A stretch of 64,000 bases of DNA from Vagococcus proximus (GTDB lineage: Bacteria; Bacillota; Bacilli; Lactobacillales; Vagococcaceae), in assembly GCF_029143285.1 (NCBI RefSeq), contig NZ_JAPDSH010000003.1:242720-306719 (forward strand), in the 5' to 3' direction. The number at the start of each line of letters is the position of its first letter. Position 1 is the first letter of the stretch. A program made the position numbers and the translations under genes. The notes under the pieces are model-generated. The model ran no database searches and was not told the DNA's origin. It saw only the letters and a list, made by a program, of their open reading frames with translations. Positions 40,072 to 47,802 of this stretch are shown here, piece after piece.

Positions 40072-40485
40072 TTAATTAGTGCCTCCTTATTCAAGATAAT
40101 AATCGTTTCTTATTTTAGCATTAAAAAAAAAAGTTTTCCACCGAATTTAAACACTTGTGGAAAAAAAATAAACAAGAGAATAACAAGTTATCCACAGAGG
40201 GAATAATAATAGTGGATTAATTTAGAAAAAATCTTAATAAGAACAACAGGTTGTGGATAAAAGAACCTTTGTTAATAGTACTTTGAAGTGGTTTTTAACA
40301 ACAGTTATTAAAATTGGGGATAATTTTTTTGAAGTTGTTAACTTGTGCATAACTAGTTGTTAACCAAAAAGTTTAAATTATAAATTTATTAACAATTAAC
40401 AAAAGTATTGAGTGATTAAACCAACAATTGTGGATAAGTATGCTCTTATTTTTTTATATTTCTCAATATTCTTTATTAAGAAAGG
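40072..40485. other. oriC: oriC, upstream DnaA-box cluster
   Basis: This noncoding stretch between dnaA and the rpmH promoter holds exact DnaA boxes TTATCCACA at 40188-40196 (plus), 40252-40260 (minus) and 40429-40437 (minus), and TTATGCACA at 40344-40352 (minus). Degenerate copies lie between them. With the dnaA-dnaN cluster it makes a bipartite origin as in Bacillus. No gene was seen in it. Confidence 0.9.
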
Positions 40486-40514
40486 TTGACAGAATAGGCA
40501 GTCTTTCGTATACT
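40486..40514 (+). promoter_or_regulatory. Sigma-A promoter for rpmH
   Basis: TTGACA (40486-40491), exactly 17 bp, TATACT (40509-40514). It is one of the strongest promoters in the window and fires away from oriC. Confidence 0.9.
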
Positions 40515-40567
40515 ATTGAGGTCTGTCTAGCTATAAGAAGATAACATTTATATAGGAGGTGTCACTT

Positions 40568-40702
40568 ATGAAAAGAACATACCAACCAAATAATCGTAAG
40601 CATAGTAAAGTTCATGGTTTCCGTAAACGCATGAGTACTAAAAACGGCCGTCGCGTATTAGCAACAAGACGTCGTAAAGGAAGAAAAGTTTTATGCTCAT
40701 AA
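40568..40702 (+). CDS. rpmH: 50S ribosomal protein L34
   Basis: A 44-residue, very basic protein: [18 protein letters not shown] through [13 protein letters not shown]. It has L34's family length and its Arg/Lys-rich body. It follows TAGGAGGTG. The C-terminal LCS replaces the common LSA. It is too short for ordinary ORF thresholds but certain by sequence and by its place next to rnpA and oriC. Confidence 0.96.
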   Translation: MKRTYQPNNRKHSKVHGFRKRMSTKNGRRVLATRRRKGRKVLCS

Positions 40703-40732
40703 ACCGCTGACCTAATCAGTGGTTTTTTTTTT
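40703..40732 (+). terminator. Terminator after rpmH
   Basis: ACCGCTGA and TCAGTGGT form a short stem with one G-U pair, followed by ten T. rnpA therefore depends on read-through or a promoter in the next 100 bp. Confidence 0.75.
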
Positions 40733-40841
40733 AGGAAAAATAAAATAATGGAATATATATAACTAGTAAATATAGACGTAATTTATGGTACTATTAGAAT
40801 AATAATTGTTAACTTTATTATAGTAGCGAAAGGGGATTAAG

Positions 40842-41177
40842 ATGAAAAAATCCTATCGTATAAAAAAAGAAAAAGAATTTCAAATGATTATGTTGAAAAA
40901 AAAATCATTTGCAAATAAAAATTTTGTAGTCTATGCCAGCTATAATGATCAAAAACATTTTAGAGTGGGATTATCTGTAGGAAAAAAAATTGGAAATGCA
41001 GTGAATAGAAATTATGTAAAGCGTCAAATTAGAGAAGGTTTGTTCAATTTAAAAGGCTGTATTGATAAAGATGTTTCTATGATTGTAATTGCAAGACCGA
41101 ACATTGTTAATCTAACAACTCAAGAAGTGAAGAAAAATCTAGAACACGTATTAAAAATAGCTGGGATAATATCATAA
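40842..41177 (+). CDS. rnpA: Ribonuclease P protein component
   Basis: RnpA assists the catalytic RNA in maturing tRNA 5' ends. The 111-residue basic protein starts MKKSYRIKKEKEFQ and has the RNA-binding signature RVGLSVGKKIGNAVNRNYVKRQIRE. It follows GAAAGGGG. yidC follows after 21 nt, the widespread rpmH-rnpA-yidC-jag order. Confidence 0.95.
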   Translation: MKKSYRIKKEKEFQMIMLKKKSFANKNFVVYASYNDQKHFRVGLSVGKKIGNAVNRNYVKRQIREGLFNLKGCIDKDVSMIVIARPNIVNLTTQEVKKNLEHVLKIAGIIS

Positions 41178-41198
41178 AAAGATAGAGGAGTTTTAATA

Positions 41199-42026
41199 GT
41201 GAAGAATAAAAGGAAATTATTATTAACATTAGGAATGTTATCACTAGTCTTTATATTATCAGGTTGTGGAACTAGTGATATAACAGTAGATAGTACAGGA
41301 ATTTGGGAAAGATATATCGTATTTAATTTTGGCCGAGCAATACAAGCATTATCTTTTGGAAGCAATGCTGGAATCGGAATTATATTATTTACTATCATTA
41401 TTAGGGTTATATTATTTCCGTTAATGCAATATCAGAATAAGAGTATGAAAAAAACTCAAGAACTGCAACCAAAAATCAAAGCATTACAAGAAAAGTATCC
41501 ATCGAAGGATCCGGAAACAAAACGCAAGTTACAAGAAGAACAGCAAAGATTATATGATCAACACGGGGTTAATCCATTTGCAGGTTGTCTGCCACTGTTA
41601 ATTCAAATGCCAATCTTAATGGCTTTATGGCAATCAATTTCGAGAATTCCAGGTTTGAGTGCTGGTAAATTCTTATGGTTGGAATTAGGTAGTCCAGATC
41701 CATATTGGATATTACCCATTTTAGCTGCTATATTTACATTCATCAGTACAAAGTTATCAAGTATGAGTCAAATAGATTCAAATCCTACTATGAAAATCAT
41801 GACTTATTTTATGCCTTTGATGATTTTGTTTATGGGAGTTAAATTAGCAAGTGGACTTTCTTTGTACTGGGTAATTTCAAATGCCTTCCAAGTAGGTCAA
41901 ACTTTGTTAATCAATAATCCATTTAAAATAAAACGCGAGCGTGAAATAGAAAGACAACAAAAACGAGAGTTAGAAAGAGCGCTTAACAAAGCTAAAAATA
42001 CAAAGAAAAAGAGAGTAAAACGTTAA
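41199..42026 (+). CDS. yidC: Membrane protein insertase YidC (lipoprotein form)
   Basis: YidC inserts and folds membrane proteins with or without Sec. The 275-residue protein starts at GTG with GAGGAG upstream, has lipobox ILSGC (Cys23), then five membrane segments typical of Gram-positive YidC1/SpoIIIJ. The first cytoplasmic loop carries the conserved coiled-coil hairpin (KTQELQPKIKALQEKYP). The C-terminal tail is strongly basic (KKKRVKR), as in ribosome-binding YidC forms. Confidence 0.95.
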   Translation: MKNKRKLLLTLGMLSLVFILSGCGTSDITVDSTGIWERYIVFNFGRAIQALSFGSNAGIGIILFTIIIRVILFPLMQYQNKSMKKTQELQPKIKALQEKYPSKDPETKRKLQEEQQRLYDQHGVNPFAGCLPLLIQMPILMALWQSISRIPGLSAGKFLWLELGSPDPYWILPILAAIFTFISTKLSSMSQIDSNPTMKIMTYFMPLMILFMGVKLASGLSLYWVISNAFQVGQTLLINNPFKIKREREIERQQKRELERALNKAKNTKKKRVKR

Positions 42027-42057
42027 AAATAGAATTGTCACTGAGGAGGTAATTTTT

Positions 42058-44076
42058 ATGCCGAAATATGAAGGTGTAACCGTAGAGCAAGCGTTAGAAA
42101 AAGGGTTAAGTGAACTGGAATTAAATAAGAATCAAGTTAGCATAAAAGTACTGAGTATGGGTAAAAAAGGTGTATTAGGAAATAATCAACCTGCGATTCT
42201 TGAAATAACACCCAAAGTGGAAAATAGCATGACGGAGAAAATTATAGTAGAAAATAAAGAAGCAACCCTACAGCCTAAGATACCTAAAGTCTATGAGGGT
42301 CCAACAGCGGAAGAGGCTCTAGTGATAGGTCTTCAAGATTTAAATATGTCAAAAAACCAAGTTAAAATTAAAATATTAGATCTTGGTAAAAATGGTGGGA
42401 TTGGAAAAGGCAAACCTGCAAAAGTGATGCTAACACCTAAAGAAGAAATTACAGAAGATAAGGTAAAAGTCCCTAATACAACGGTTGGTGCTGATAGGCT
42501 AGTAGATAATATTTTTGAGGGTATTACTCCAGAAGAGGCTTTATCAAAAGGTTTAAAATCATTAGGTTTAGCTAAATCTGAGGTGAAAATAAAGGTATTA
42601 GATTTAGGTAAGTCAGCTGGGTTAGGGAAGAATAAACCAGCAAGGGTCAAATTAACACCAAAAATAATTTTAAACGAAGAATCAAAAGTAGATAATAATA
42701 ATTTTCAAGAGAAGAATGTAAATAAGGAAATAAAAGTAAGAGATTCAGATAACAAGGGCATCTTTGAAGCAGAGACTGTTGAACTTGCATTAGAAAAGGG
42801 ATTAAGAACATTAAATCTAACAAAAAGTGAAGCGAAAATTAAAGTAATAGAGTTAGGTAAAAATCCAACTATAGGCAAAAGTAAACCAGCAAAAGTCATG
42901 GTACGAAGAAAGAGCATAGATACAAAACAACAAAAAGGCTCATTAGAAGTTGCTAAAAAAAATCCGAATGAATCTGTATTAAAAGAAATAAAACAAGTTA
43001 CGGCTGTGGATAAAAACAAATCATCTAGTACTGAGAGAATAGTCAAAGTTTTTGAAGGTGAAACAGTTGAATTAGCTTTAGAAAATGGATTAAAAGAGTT
43101 AGGTTTGAGAAAAGAAGACGTGACTGTTAAGGTTTTAAATTCTGCTAAAAAGGGAATTTTTGGTGTGGGTAGTAAGCTAGCCAGAGTAGTTATAAAAACT
43201 AAAGATGTTGATTCTAAATTAACTGAGAAAATAGTTCCTCCTGTTGTAGAAGAGTTACCAGAAGTAGAAGAAGTTCCTGTTGTAGAAGAGTTATCAGAAG
43301 TAGAAGAAGTTCCTGTTGCAGAAGAGTTACCAGAAGTAGAAGAAGCTCCTGTTGCAGAAGAGTTACCAGAAGTAGAAGAAGCTCCTGTTGCAGAAGAGTT
43401 ACCAGAAGTAGAAGAAGCTCCTGTTGTAGAAGAGTTACCAGAAGTAGAAGAAGCTCCTGTTGTAGAAGAGTTACCAGAAGTAGAAGAAGCTCCTGTTGTA
43501 GAAGAGTTACCAGAAGTAGAAGAAGCTCCTGTTGCAGAAGAGTTACCAGAAGTAGAAGAAGCTCCTATTGCAGAAGAGTTACCAAAAGTAGAAACTACTC
43601 CGCTCAGAAATCTGTCCAAAGGCAAAGCTGTAGAAGCGCTGAAAGAATATTTGGAAGCAATAACTAAAGAGATGGGCTATCCTGCTACCGTTGTGGTTAT
43701 TGAAGGAGAGCACCATGTTACGTTTGATTTAGATTGTGAAAAACAAGGAGTATTGATAGGGAAACACGGAAAAGTACTGAATAGTTTACAATATATGTCT
43801 GAGATGTATGTTAATCGTATTTCAGGTAAAAGAATGTCTGTGATGATTAATGTAGGAGAATATCGTAGACGTAGAGAAGTAACTTTGAATAAATTAGCTG
43901 TAGAAACAGCTAAAAAAGTAAATGAAACTAATGAATCAATTTCATTAGATCCAATGCTATCTTTTGAACGTCAACAAGTAAGAAATGCTTTACTAGATAA
44001 TGATAGTATTACATTAAGATCTGAAGGTCATGAGCCTTTTAGGTTTGTTATAGTGGAACCAAAAGAAAAAAACTAG
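42058..44076 (+). CDS. khpB: KhpB/Jag RNA-binding protein with five Jag_N domains and an acidic repeat linker
   Basis: KhpB (Jag, EloR) is an RNA-binding protein that, with KhpA, affects cell elongation and division. This copy has 672 residues, whereas usual family members are roughly 200-350. It has five Jag_N-like domains (3-52, 77-128, 151-202, 233-285, 329-382), each with a ...EG.T.E.AL..GL..L pattern and a following V.IKVL...KKG block. Then come ten 12-residue acidic repeats (396-515), a KH domain with GKHG at 568-571, and a C-terminal R3H-like domain. The R3H signature R-x3-H is R638-x3-R642 here. It follows yidC by 31 nt with GAGGAGG upstream. It ends at a perfect palindromic terminator. 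Confidence 0.92.
   Translation: MPKYEGVTVEQALEKGLSELELNKNQVSIKVLSMGKKGVLGNNQPAILEITPKVENSMTEKIIVENKEATLQPKIPKVYEGPTAEEALVIGLQDLNMSKNQVKIKILDLGKNGGIGKGKPAKVMLTPKEEITEDKVKVPNTTVGADRLVDNIFEGITPEEALSKGLKSLGLAKSEVKIKVLDLGKSAGLGKNKPARVKLTPKIILNEESKVDNNNFQEKNVNKEIKVRDSDNKGIFEAETVELALEKGLRTLNLTKSEAKIKVIELGKNPTIGKSKPAKVMVRRKSIDTKQQKGSLEVAKKNPNESVLKEIKQVTAVDKNKSSSTERIVKVFEGETVELALENGLKELGLRKEDVTVKVLNSAKKGIFGVGSKLARVVIKTKDVDSKLTEKIVPPVVEELPEVEEVPVVEELSEVEEVPVAEELPEVEEAPVAEELPEVEEAPVAEELPEVEEAPVVEELPEVEEAPVVEELPEVEEAPVVEELPEVEEAPVAEELPEVEEAPIAEELPKVETTPLRNLSKGKAVEALKEYLEAITKEMGYPATVVVIEGEHHVTFDLDCEKQGVLIGKHGKVLNSLQYMSEMYVNRISGKRMSVMINVGEYRRRREVTLNKLAVETAKKVNETNESISLDPMLSFERQQVRNALLDNDSITLRSEGHEPFRFVIVEPKEKN
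43243..43602 (+). repeat. Ten tandem 36-bp repeats within khpB
   Basis: Ten in-frame 36-bp units encode variants of VVEELPEVEEAP. Units 3-9 are nearly identical and differ mainly at the GTA/GCA codon (Val/Ala). Units 1, 2 and 10 are more diverged, as expected at array edges. Copy number could change by slippage or recombination without a frameshift. Confidence 0.97.
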
Positions 44077-44095
44077 ACCTAGGTCTAGTTTTTTT
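44066..44095. terminator. Bidirectional terminator between khpB and maeR
   Basis: A perfect 30-bp palindrome (AAAAAAACTAGACCT and its complement) with A- and T-run ends closes both converging genes. Confidence 0.9.
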
Positions 44096-44771
44096 CTTTT
44101 GGGTAATAAAAGGAGACCGGTCTACCAGCAGTTTGGTATTCAAGTTCACTTATTAAGAATCCTGTGTCTTCTAAATGTTTAATATATTTTCTTATAGAAA
44201 CGTGAGATAAATCAAGTTCATTGTTTAAATCATTGATAGTAAAGGGGGCTTTTATATTATAAATTGTTTTTTTTATAAGGTTTAGAGTAGGTTGTGTTAA
44301 ACCTTTTTCCAAAGTTAAATTTTCTTCAGGGATAGCAGAGAGGTAGCTGTTAAGTCCATCTAGCTCTTTTGGGGTGAGCTGTGAACTGGAATGAAGGATA
44401 TTTTTTCTTGCTTGAAACGTGGCTAAGCTACGTTCAAAACGGTGGAAATTAAAAGGTTTAAGTATGTAATCGACCACACCATAACGAAACATCTCTTCAA
44501 TAAAATTACTATTTTTTTCAGCAGTAATCATAATAATATCTGTTGTAAACCCTTTTTTTCTAATTAATTTTACTAAGTTGAACCCATTTCCCTGTATTAA
44601 ATGTGCATCAATTAAGATTAAATCTACTTTTTTTTGAGACAATAGGTCTAATGCGGCCTGTTCGTTATCCGCACTCCCAATTAATTTAAAGTTATTAATT
44701 TTGTTAAGATAGCTTTGGTTAATGAATAGGACCATTGGATCATCTTCTACAATTACGACGTTATAAGTCAT
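44085..44771 (-). CDS. maeR: Response regulator of malate utilisation (CitB/DcuR family)
   Basis: A 228-residue response regulator with an N-terminal receiver domain (phosphoacceptor D55 in LILIDAHL, acidic pair ED at 9-10, conserved K in LKPFNF) and a C-terminal helix-turn-helix (PFTINDLNNELDLSHVSIRKYIKHLE) of the CitB/DcuR group. It ends at the kinase gene, 1 nt apart. With the malate permease and malic enzyme genes divergent from it, it fits MaeR, the activator known from Lactobacillus casei and Enterococcus faecalis. Confidence 0.85.
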   Translation of the reverse strand: MTYNVVIVEDDPMVLFINQSYLNKINNFKLIGSADNEQAALDLLSQKKVDLILIDAHLIQGNGFNLVKLIRKKGFTTDIIMITAEKNSNFIEEMFRYGVVDYILKPFNFHRFERSLATFQARKNILHSSSQLTPKELDGLNSYLSAIPEENLTLEKGLTQPTLNLIKKTIYNIKAPFTINDLNNELDLSHVSIRKYIKHLEDTGFLISELEYQTAGRPVSFYYPKEKN

Positions 44772-44772
44772 A

Positions 44773-46326
44773 TTATTTGTTCTCCTTTGTAGTTTCGTAA
44801 GGTGTCTTTATGTTGAGTATAAACCACTCAGAGCGTTTCTCGTAATGAATGGTGCTGTTGGATTGTAAAAGAGCATTTTTTAAATAGTTAGAGTTGAGTT
44901 GTTTTTTTAATTTTTCAGTTTCTAGTCCATCGATTAAAAAACTATAAGATGTTTCAAGGTGATATTGAAGATATCCTACCCGAACTTGGGTATCAGCACT
45001 ACCGTTTATTTTTAAGATATGAGAATGGATATACTTTATCATACTTATCCAAATTTGGACCGAATCTTGGATAGTAGTAGCGGGGATATCTGGATATATT
45101 TCGACCATAAAAGGAAGTTGCTTTTCAACAAAACGACTGCGTTCACCAATTAAAAAACCTGCAATTAATGGATTTTTAACTAGATAAACCATTCGACTTG
45201 AAAATTCTTGTTCAGGCTCTAATATTTTTTCTAGATACTTGGTAAGTTGATCATAAGCTTTTAAGTCTGTTAATCCATAGATCACATGTAGTTTGTTTAA
45301 AAAGTCATGGGATTGTGCTTGTAAGGATGTTGCATATGTTGTCGTATTTTGTAGTTGGTCATGAAGTGAAATTAATTCAGTCATGTCTCTAATAATGAAT
45401 ATTTTTCCGACATTTTTTTTCCGAACAACAATGGGAGCAGTTGATATAAGGTAATCTACTCCATTTTGGTGTAATAATTCATCGGAATTAGATCGATAGT
45501 CCGGGATTTGAGTATGCGATTGAAGATTTGGAATTAAAGAATCAATCGTATGAAAATAGGGTGAATCCGTATGAGCTAATTTTTTTAGAAGTAATTTTCC
45601 TGAATTATTTGCTAATGTTATCTTATTATTGCTATCAGTTACTATGATAGAGTCGTGTACATTTTCAAACATAGCATTTCTTTCTTCGAGGAGAACAGCT
45701 ATTTCGTTTGGCTCTAAGTCGTGCATTTGTTTTTTTATAGTGTAAGCTGTAAAAATTGAAGCTATTATACTGACCGCTAAACTTATAAAAAGACTAATAG
45801 AAAAACTTTTTCTCATTTTATTAAGGTGTTCTGAGAGTTTATTTGTAGTTAGACCGATGGATATTACACCTATCTCTTTTTTATGATTATTAAAAACAGG
45901 AACAAAGCCCCTAAGAGATTCTCCTAAGGTTCCCGAGGCAGTTGAAACAGATTCAACCCCATATTTTATAGCTTTTTTTTCATCTCCTCCTTGGAATTGT
46001 TTATATATTTTTTCATGGTCGGGATGGCTTAATCTGATTTTATCCATTGTCATAACAACGACAAAATCTAAATTAAAAGCTTCTTCAGCGTGGTGGGTTG
46101 TTTCCAATAGAGATGCGTTAGAAGTTTGTTCTTCTAGTGAATTTACAATAATGGGATTTTTTGAAAGAAGATGCCCTATTTTTAGGAGATCTTGTTCTTG
46201 TTTTTCTCTAGAGTTATGTATTAATTGCTTATTTATTTGAAAATAAGAAAAAGACAGAGTAAGCATTAGTGCTACAAAGACTAAAAAAGTTAATCTTAAC
46301 CATAAGTTAAGTTGTTTTAATTTCAA
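44773..46326 (-). CDS. maeK: Membrane sensor kinase of malate utilisation with degenerate catalytic domain
   Basis: A 517-residue CitA/DcuS-type sensor: membrane helix about 10-30, extracellular PAS-like domain (about 40-170), second helix (175-197), a cytoplasmic PAS domain (about 212-315) and the dimerisation helix with H340 in AQSHDFLNKLHVI. LVKNPLIAGFLIGE after it is typical of the family. Beyond that, the ATP-binding domain is not recognisable: the N-box asparagine, the DNGxG box and the GxGL box are absent, with only IDG near residue 465. It may signal without ordinary autophosphorylation, or depend on another kinase (inference). Confidence 0.82.
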   Translation of the reverse strand: MKLKQLNLWLRLTFLVFVALMLTLSFSYFQINKQLIHNSREKQEQDLLKIGHLLSKNPIIVNSLEEQTSNASLLETTHHAEEAFNLDFVVVMTMDKIRLSHPDHEKIYKQFQGGDEKKAIKYGVESVSTASGTLGESLRGFVPVFNNHKKEIGVISIGLTTNKLSEHLNKMRKSFSISLFISLAVSIIASIFTAYTIKKQMHDLEPNEIAVLLEERNAMFENVHDSIIVTDSNNKITLANNSGKLLLKKLAHTDSPYFHTIDSLIPNLQSHTQIPDYRSNSDELLHQNGVDYLISTAPIVVRKKNVGKIFIIRDMTELISLHDQLQNTTTYATSLQAQSHDFLNKLHVIYGLTDLKAYDQLTKYLEKILEPEQEFSSRMVYLVKNPLIAGFLIGERSRFVEKQLPFMVEIYPDIPATTIQDSVQIWISMIKYIHSHILKINGSADTQVRVGYLQYHLETSYSFLIDGLETEKLKKQLNSNYLKNALLQSNSTIHYEKRSEWFILNIKTPYETTKENK

Positions 46327-46359
46327 ATAGAGCCTCTCCTATTCATTCATTGGTAAATG

Positions 46360-46396
46360 AGTTAAATTAGTTAATCAACACTTAAAATAGTTAAAT
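46360..46396. promoter_or_regulatory. Direct repeats in the maeK-maeP divergent region, candidate MaeR sites
   Basis: AGTTAAAT occurs at 46360-46367 and 46389-46396, 29 bp apart, and each copy is followed by AT-rich similar sequence. Spacing near three helical turns and position between divergent promoters suit response-regulator binding. A possible maeP -10 (TATACT) lies at 46423-46428. Confidence 0.45.
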
Positions 46397-46445
46397 AATA
46401 AATATAAATTACTTCTTCCTAGTATACTAAAAATGAATTAAAAAG

Positions 46446-46459
46446 AAAGCGCTATTTTT
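46446..46459 (+). promoter_or_regulatory. Partial cre-like sequence before maeP
   Basis: GAAAGCGCTATTTT keeps the AAAGCGCT core of a CcpA site but has about three mismatches at the ends. Catabolite repression of malate genes is known in related bacteria; this copy is a weak match. Confidence 0.35.
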
Positions 46460-46471
46460 AGGAGGAGTAGA

Positions 46472-47782
46472 ATGGAAAATGAAGAAGTGAAAAAGGAAAC
46501 GTTTAGTGACAAAGTAAAAACATTTCAAGTGGGGCCGGTTCCACTACCAGTTTATTTAGTTTTAGCAGCTATTATTTTATTTACAGCGTATTTGGAACAA
46601 TTACCGGTATCGATGATTGGTGGTTTCGCAGTTATTTTATCTTTAGGTTGGTTATTAGGAACGATCGGTGGAAGTATCCCAGGGTTAAAGCATTTTGGTG
46701 GTCCAGCAATTATGTCGCTTCTAGTACCTTCGATACTTGTCTTTTTTAATGTATTCAATGAGAATACATTAGATGCTACAAATATGTTGATGAAACAAGC
46801 TAATTTCTTATATTTTTATATAGCTTGTCTAGTATGTGGAAGTATTTTAGGAATGCACCGTAAGATTTTAGTTCAAGGTTTAATGAGAATGATTGTTCCA
46901 ATGTTGTGTGGCATGATTTTAGCAATGATTGTGGGAACTACTATAGGAACACTTTTGGGATTAGGAACAAAACATACTTTATTTTACATTGTTACACCTG
47001 TATTGGCTGGTGGCATCGGTGAAGGTATCTTACCCTTATCTTTAGGGTATAGTGCTATTACAGGGGTTCCGAGTGAACAGTTGGTTGGACAGCTTATTCC
47101 AGCTACAATCATAGGAAACTTCTTTGCAATTATGGCTTCAGCATTTCTAAGTCGTATGGGAGAAAGAAAACAAGATAAATGTGGTAATGGTCAACTTGTA
47201 AAAGTAGATGGTGAGGACATGTCTGATGCTATGAAAGAAGATAAAAGTCCAATCGATGTTCGTCTTATGGGTGCGGGTGTTCTAATTGCATCTACTTTAT
47301 TTATTACTGGGGCACTTTTACAACATTTAACAGGTTTTCCAGGTCCAGTTTTAATGATTTTAGTTGCGGCTCTAGTTAAATACTTGAGTTTATTACCATC
47401 AGATATGGAAAAAGGCTCTAAACAATTGTATAAATTTATTTCATCCAACTTTACTTTCCCATTAATGGTCGGGTTAGGAATGTTGTACATTCCATTAAAA
47501 GATGTTGTTGGGATGTTATCATGGCAATATTTTGTAGTGGTAATTGCAGTAGTTTTAACTGTAGTAGCGACAGGATACTTTGTAGGTGGTAAAATGAACA
47601 TGTATCCAATTGAAGCCGCTATTATTACAGCATGCCAAAGTGGTATGGGTGGAACGGGAGACGTTGCGATTTTATCAACAGCGAATCGAATGAATCTAAT
47701 GCCTTTTGCGCAAGTAGCAACACGTTTGGGTGGAGCAATAACTGTTTTAACAATGACAGCTTTATTAAAATTCTTATTCTAA
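46472..47782 (+). CDS. maeP: 2-hydroxycarboxylate family malate transporter
   Basis: MaeP imports malate, probably with protons or sodium. The 436-residue membrane protein has about 11 helices and the two signature GGxG loops of the 2-hydroxycarboxylate transporter family: VLAGGIGEGILPLSLGYS and QSGMGGTGDVAILS. It follows GGAGGAG. The family also includes citrate and citrate/malate carriers (CitS, CimH); the partner malic enzyme makes malate the best choice. Confidence 0.88.
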   Translation: MENEEVKKETFSDKVKTFQVGPVPLPVYLVLAAIILFTAYLEQLPVSMIGGFAVILSLGWLLGTIGGSIPGLKHFGGPAIMSLLVPSILVFFNVFNENTLDATNMLMKQANFLYFYIACLVCGSILGMHRKILVQGLMRMIVPMLCGMILAMIVGTTIGTLLGLGTKHTLFYIVTPVLAGGIGEGILPLSLGYSAITGVPSEQLVGQLIPATIIGNFFAIMASAFLSRMGERKQDKCGNGQLVKVDGEDMSDAMKEDKSPIDVRLMGAGVLIASTLFITGALLQHLTGFPGPVLMILVAALVKYLSLLPSDMEKGSKQLYKFISSNFTFPLMVGLGMLYIPLKDVVGMLSWQYFVVVIAVVLTVVATGYFVGGKMNMYPIEAAIITACQSGMGGTGDVAILSTANRMNLMPFAQVATRLGGAITVLTMTALLKFLF

Positions 47783-47802
47783 ATTGAAGGAGTGACGTAA
47801 AA

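Noticed and set aside
43243..43602. Possible CRISPR array (36-bp repeats)
   Set aside because: The repeats are directly adjacent with no spacers, keep the reading frame of khpB and encode protein.
42705..43625. A 306-codon open frame on the minus strand, rich in Ser, Gly and Thr
   Set aside because: It is the antisense shadow of the khpB repeats and Jag_N region; the repeated STSGNSS pattern is only the reverse reading of the 36-bp array, and it has no ribosome-binding site.
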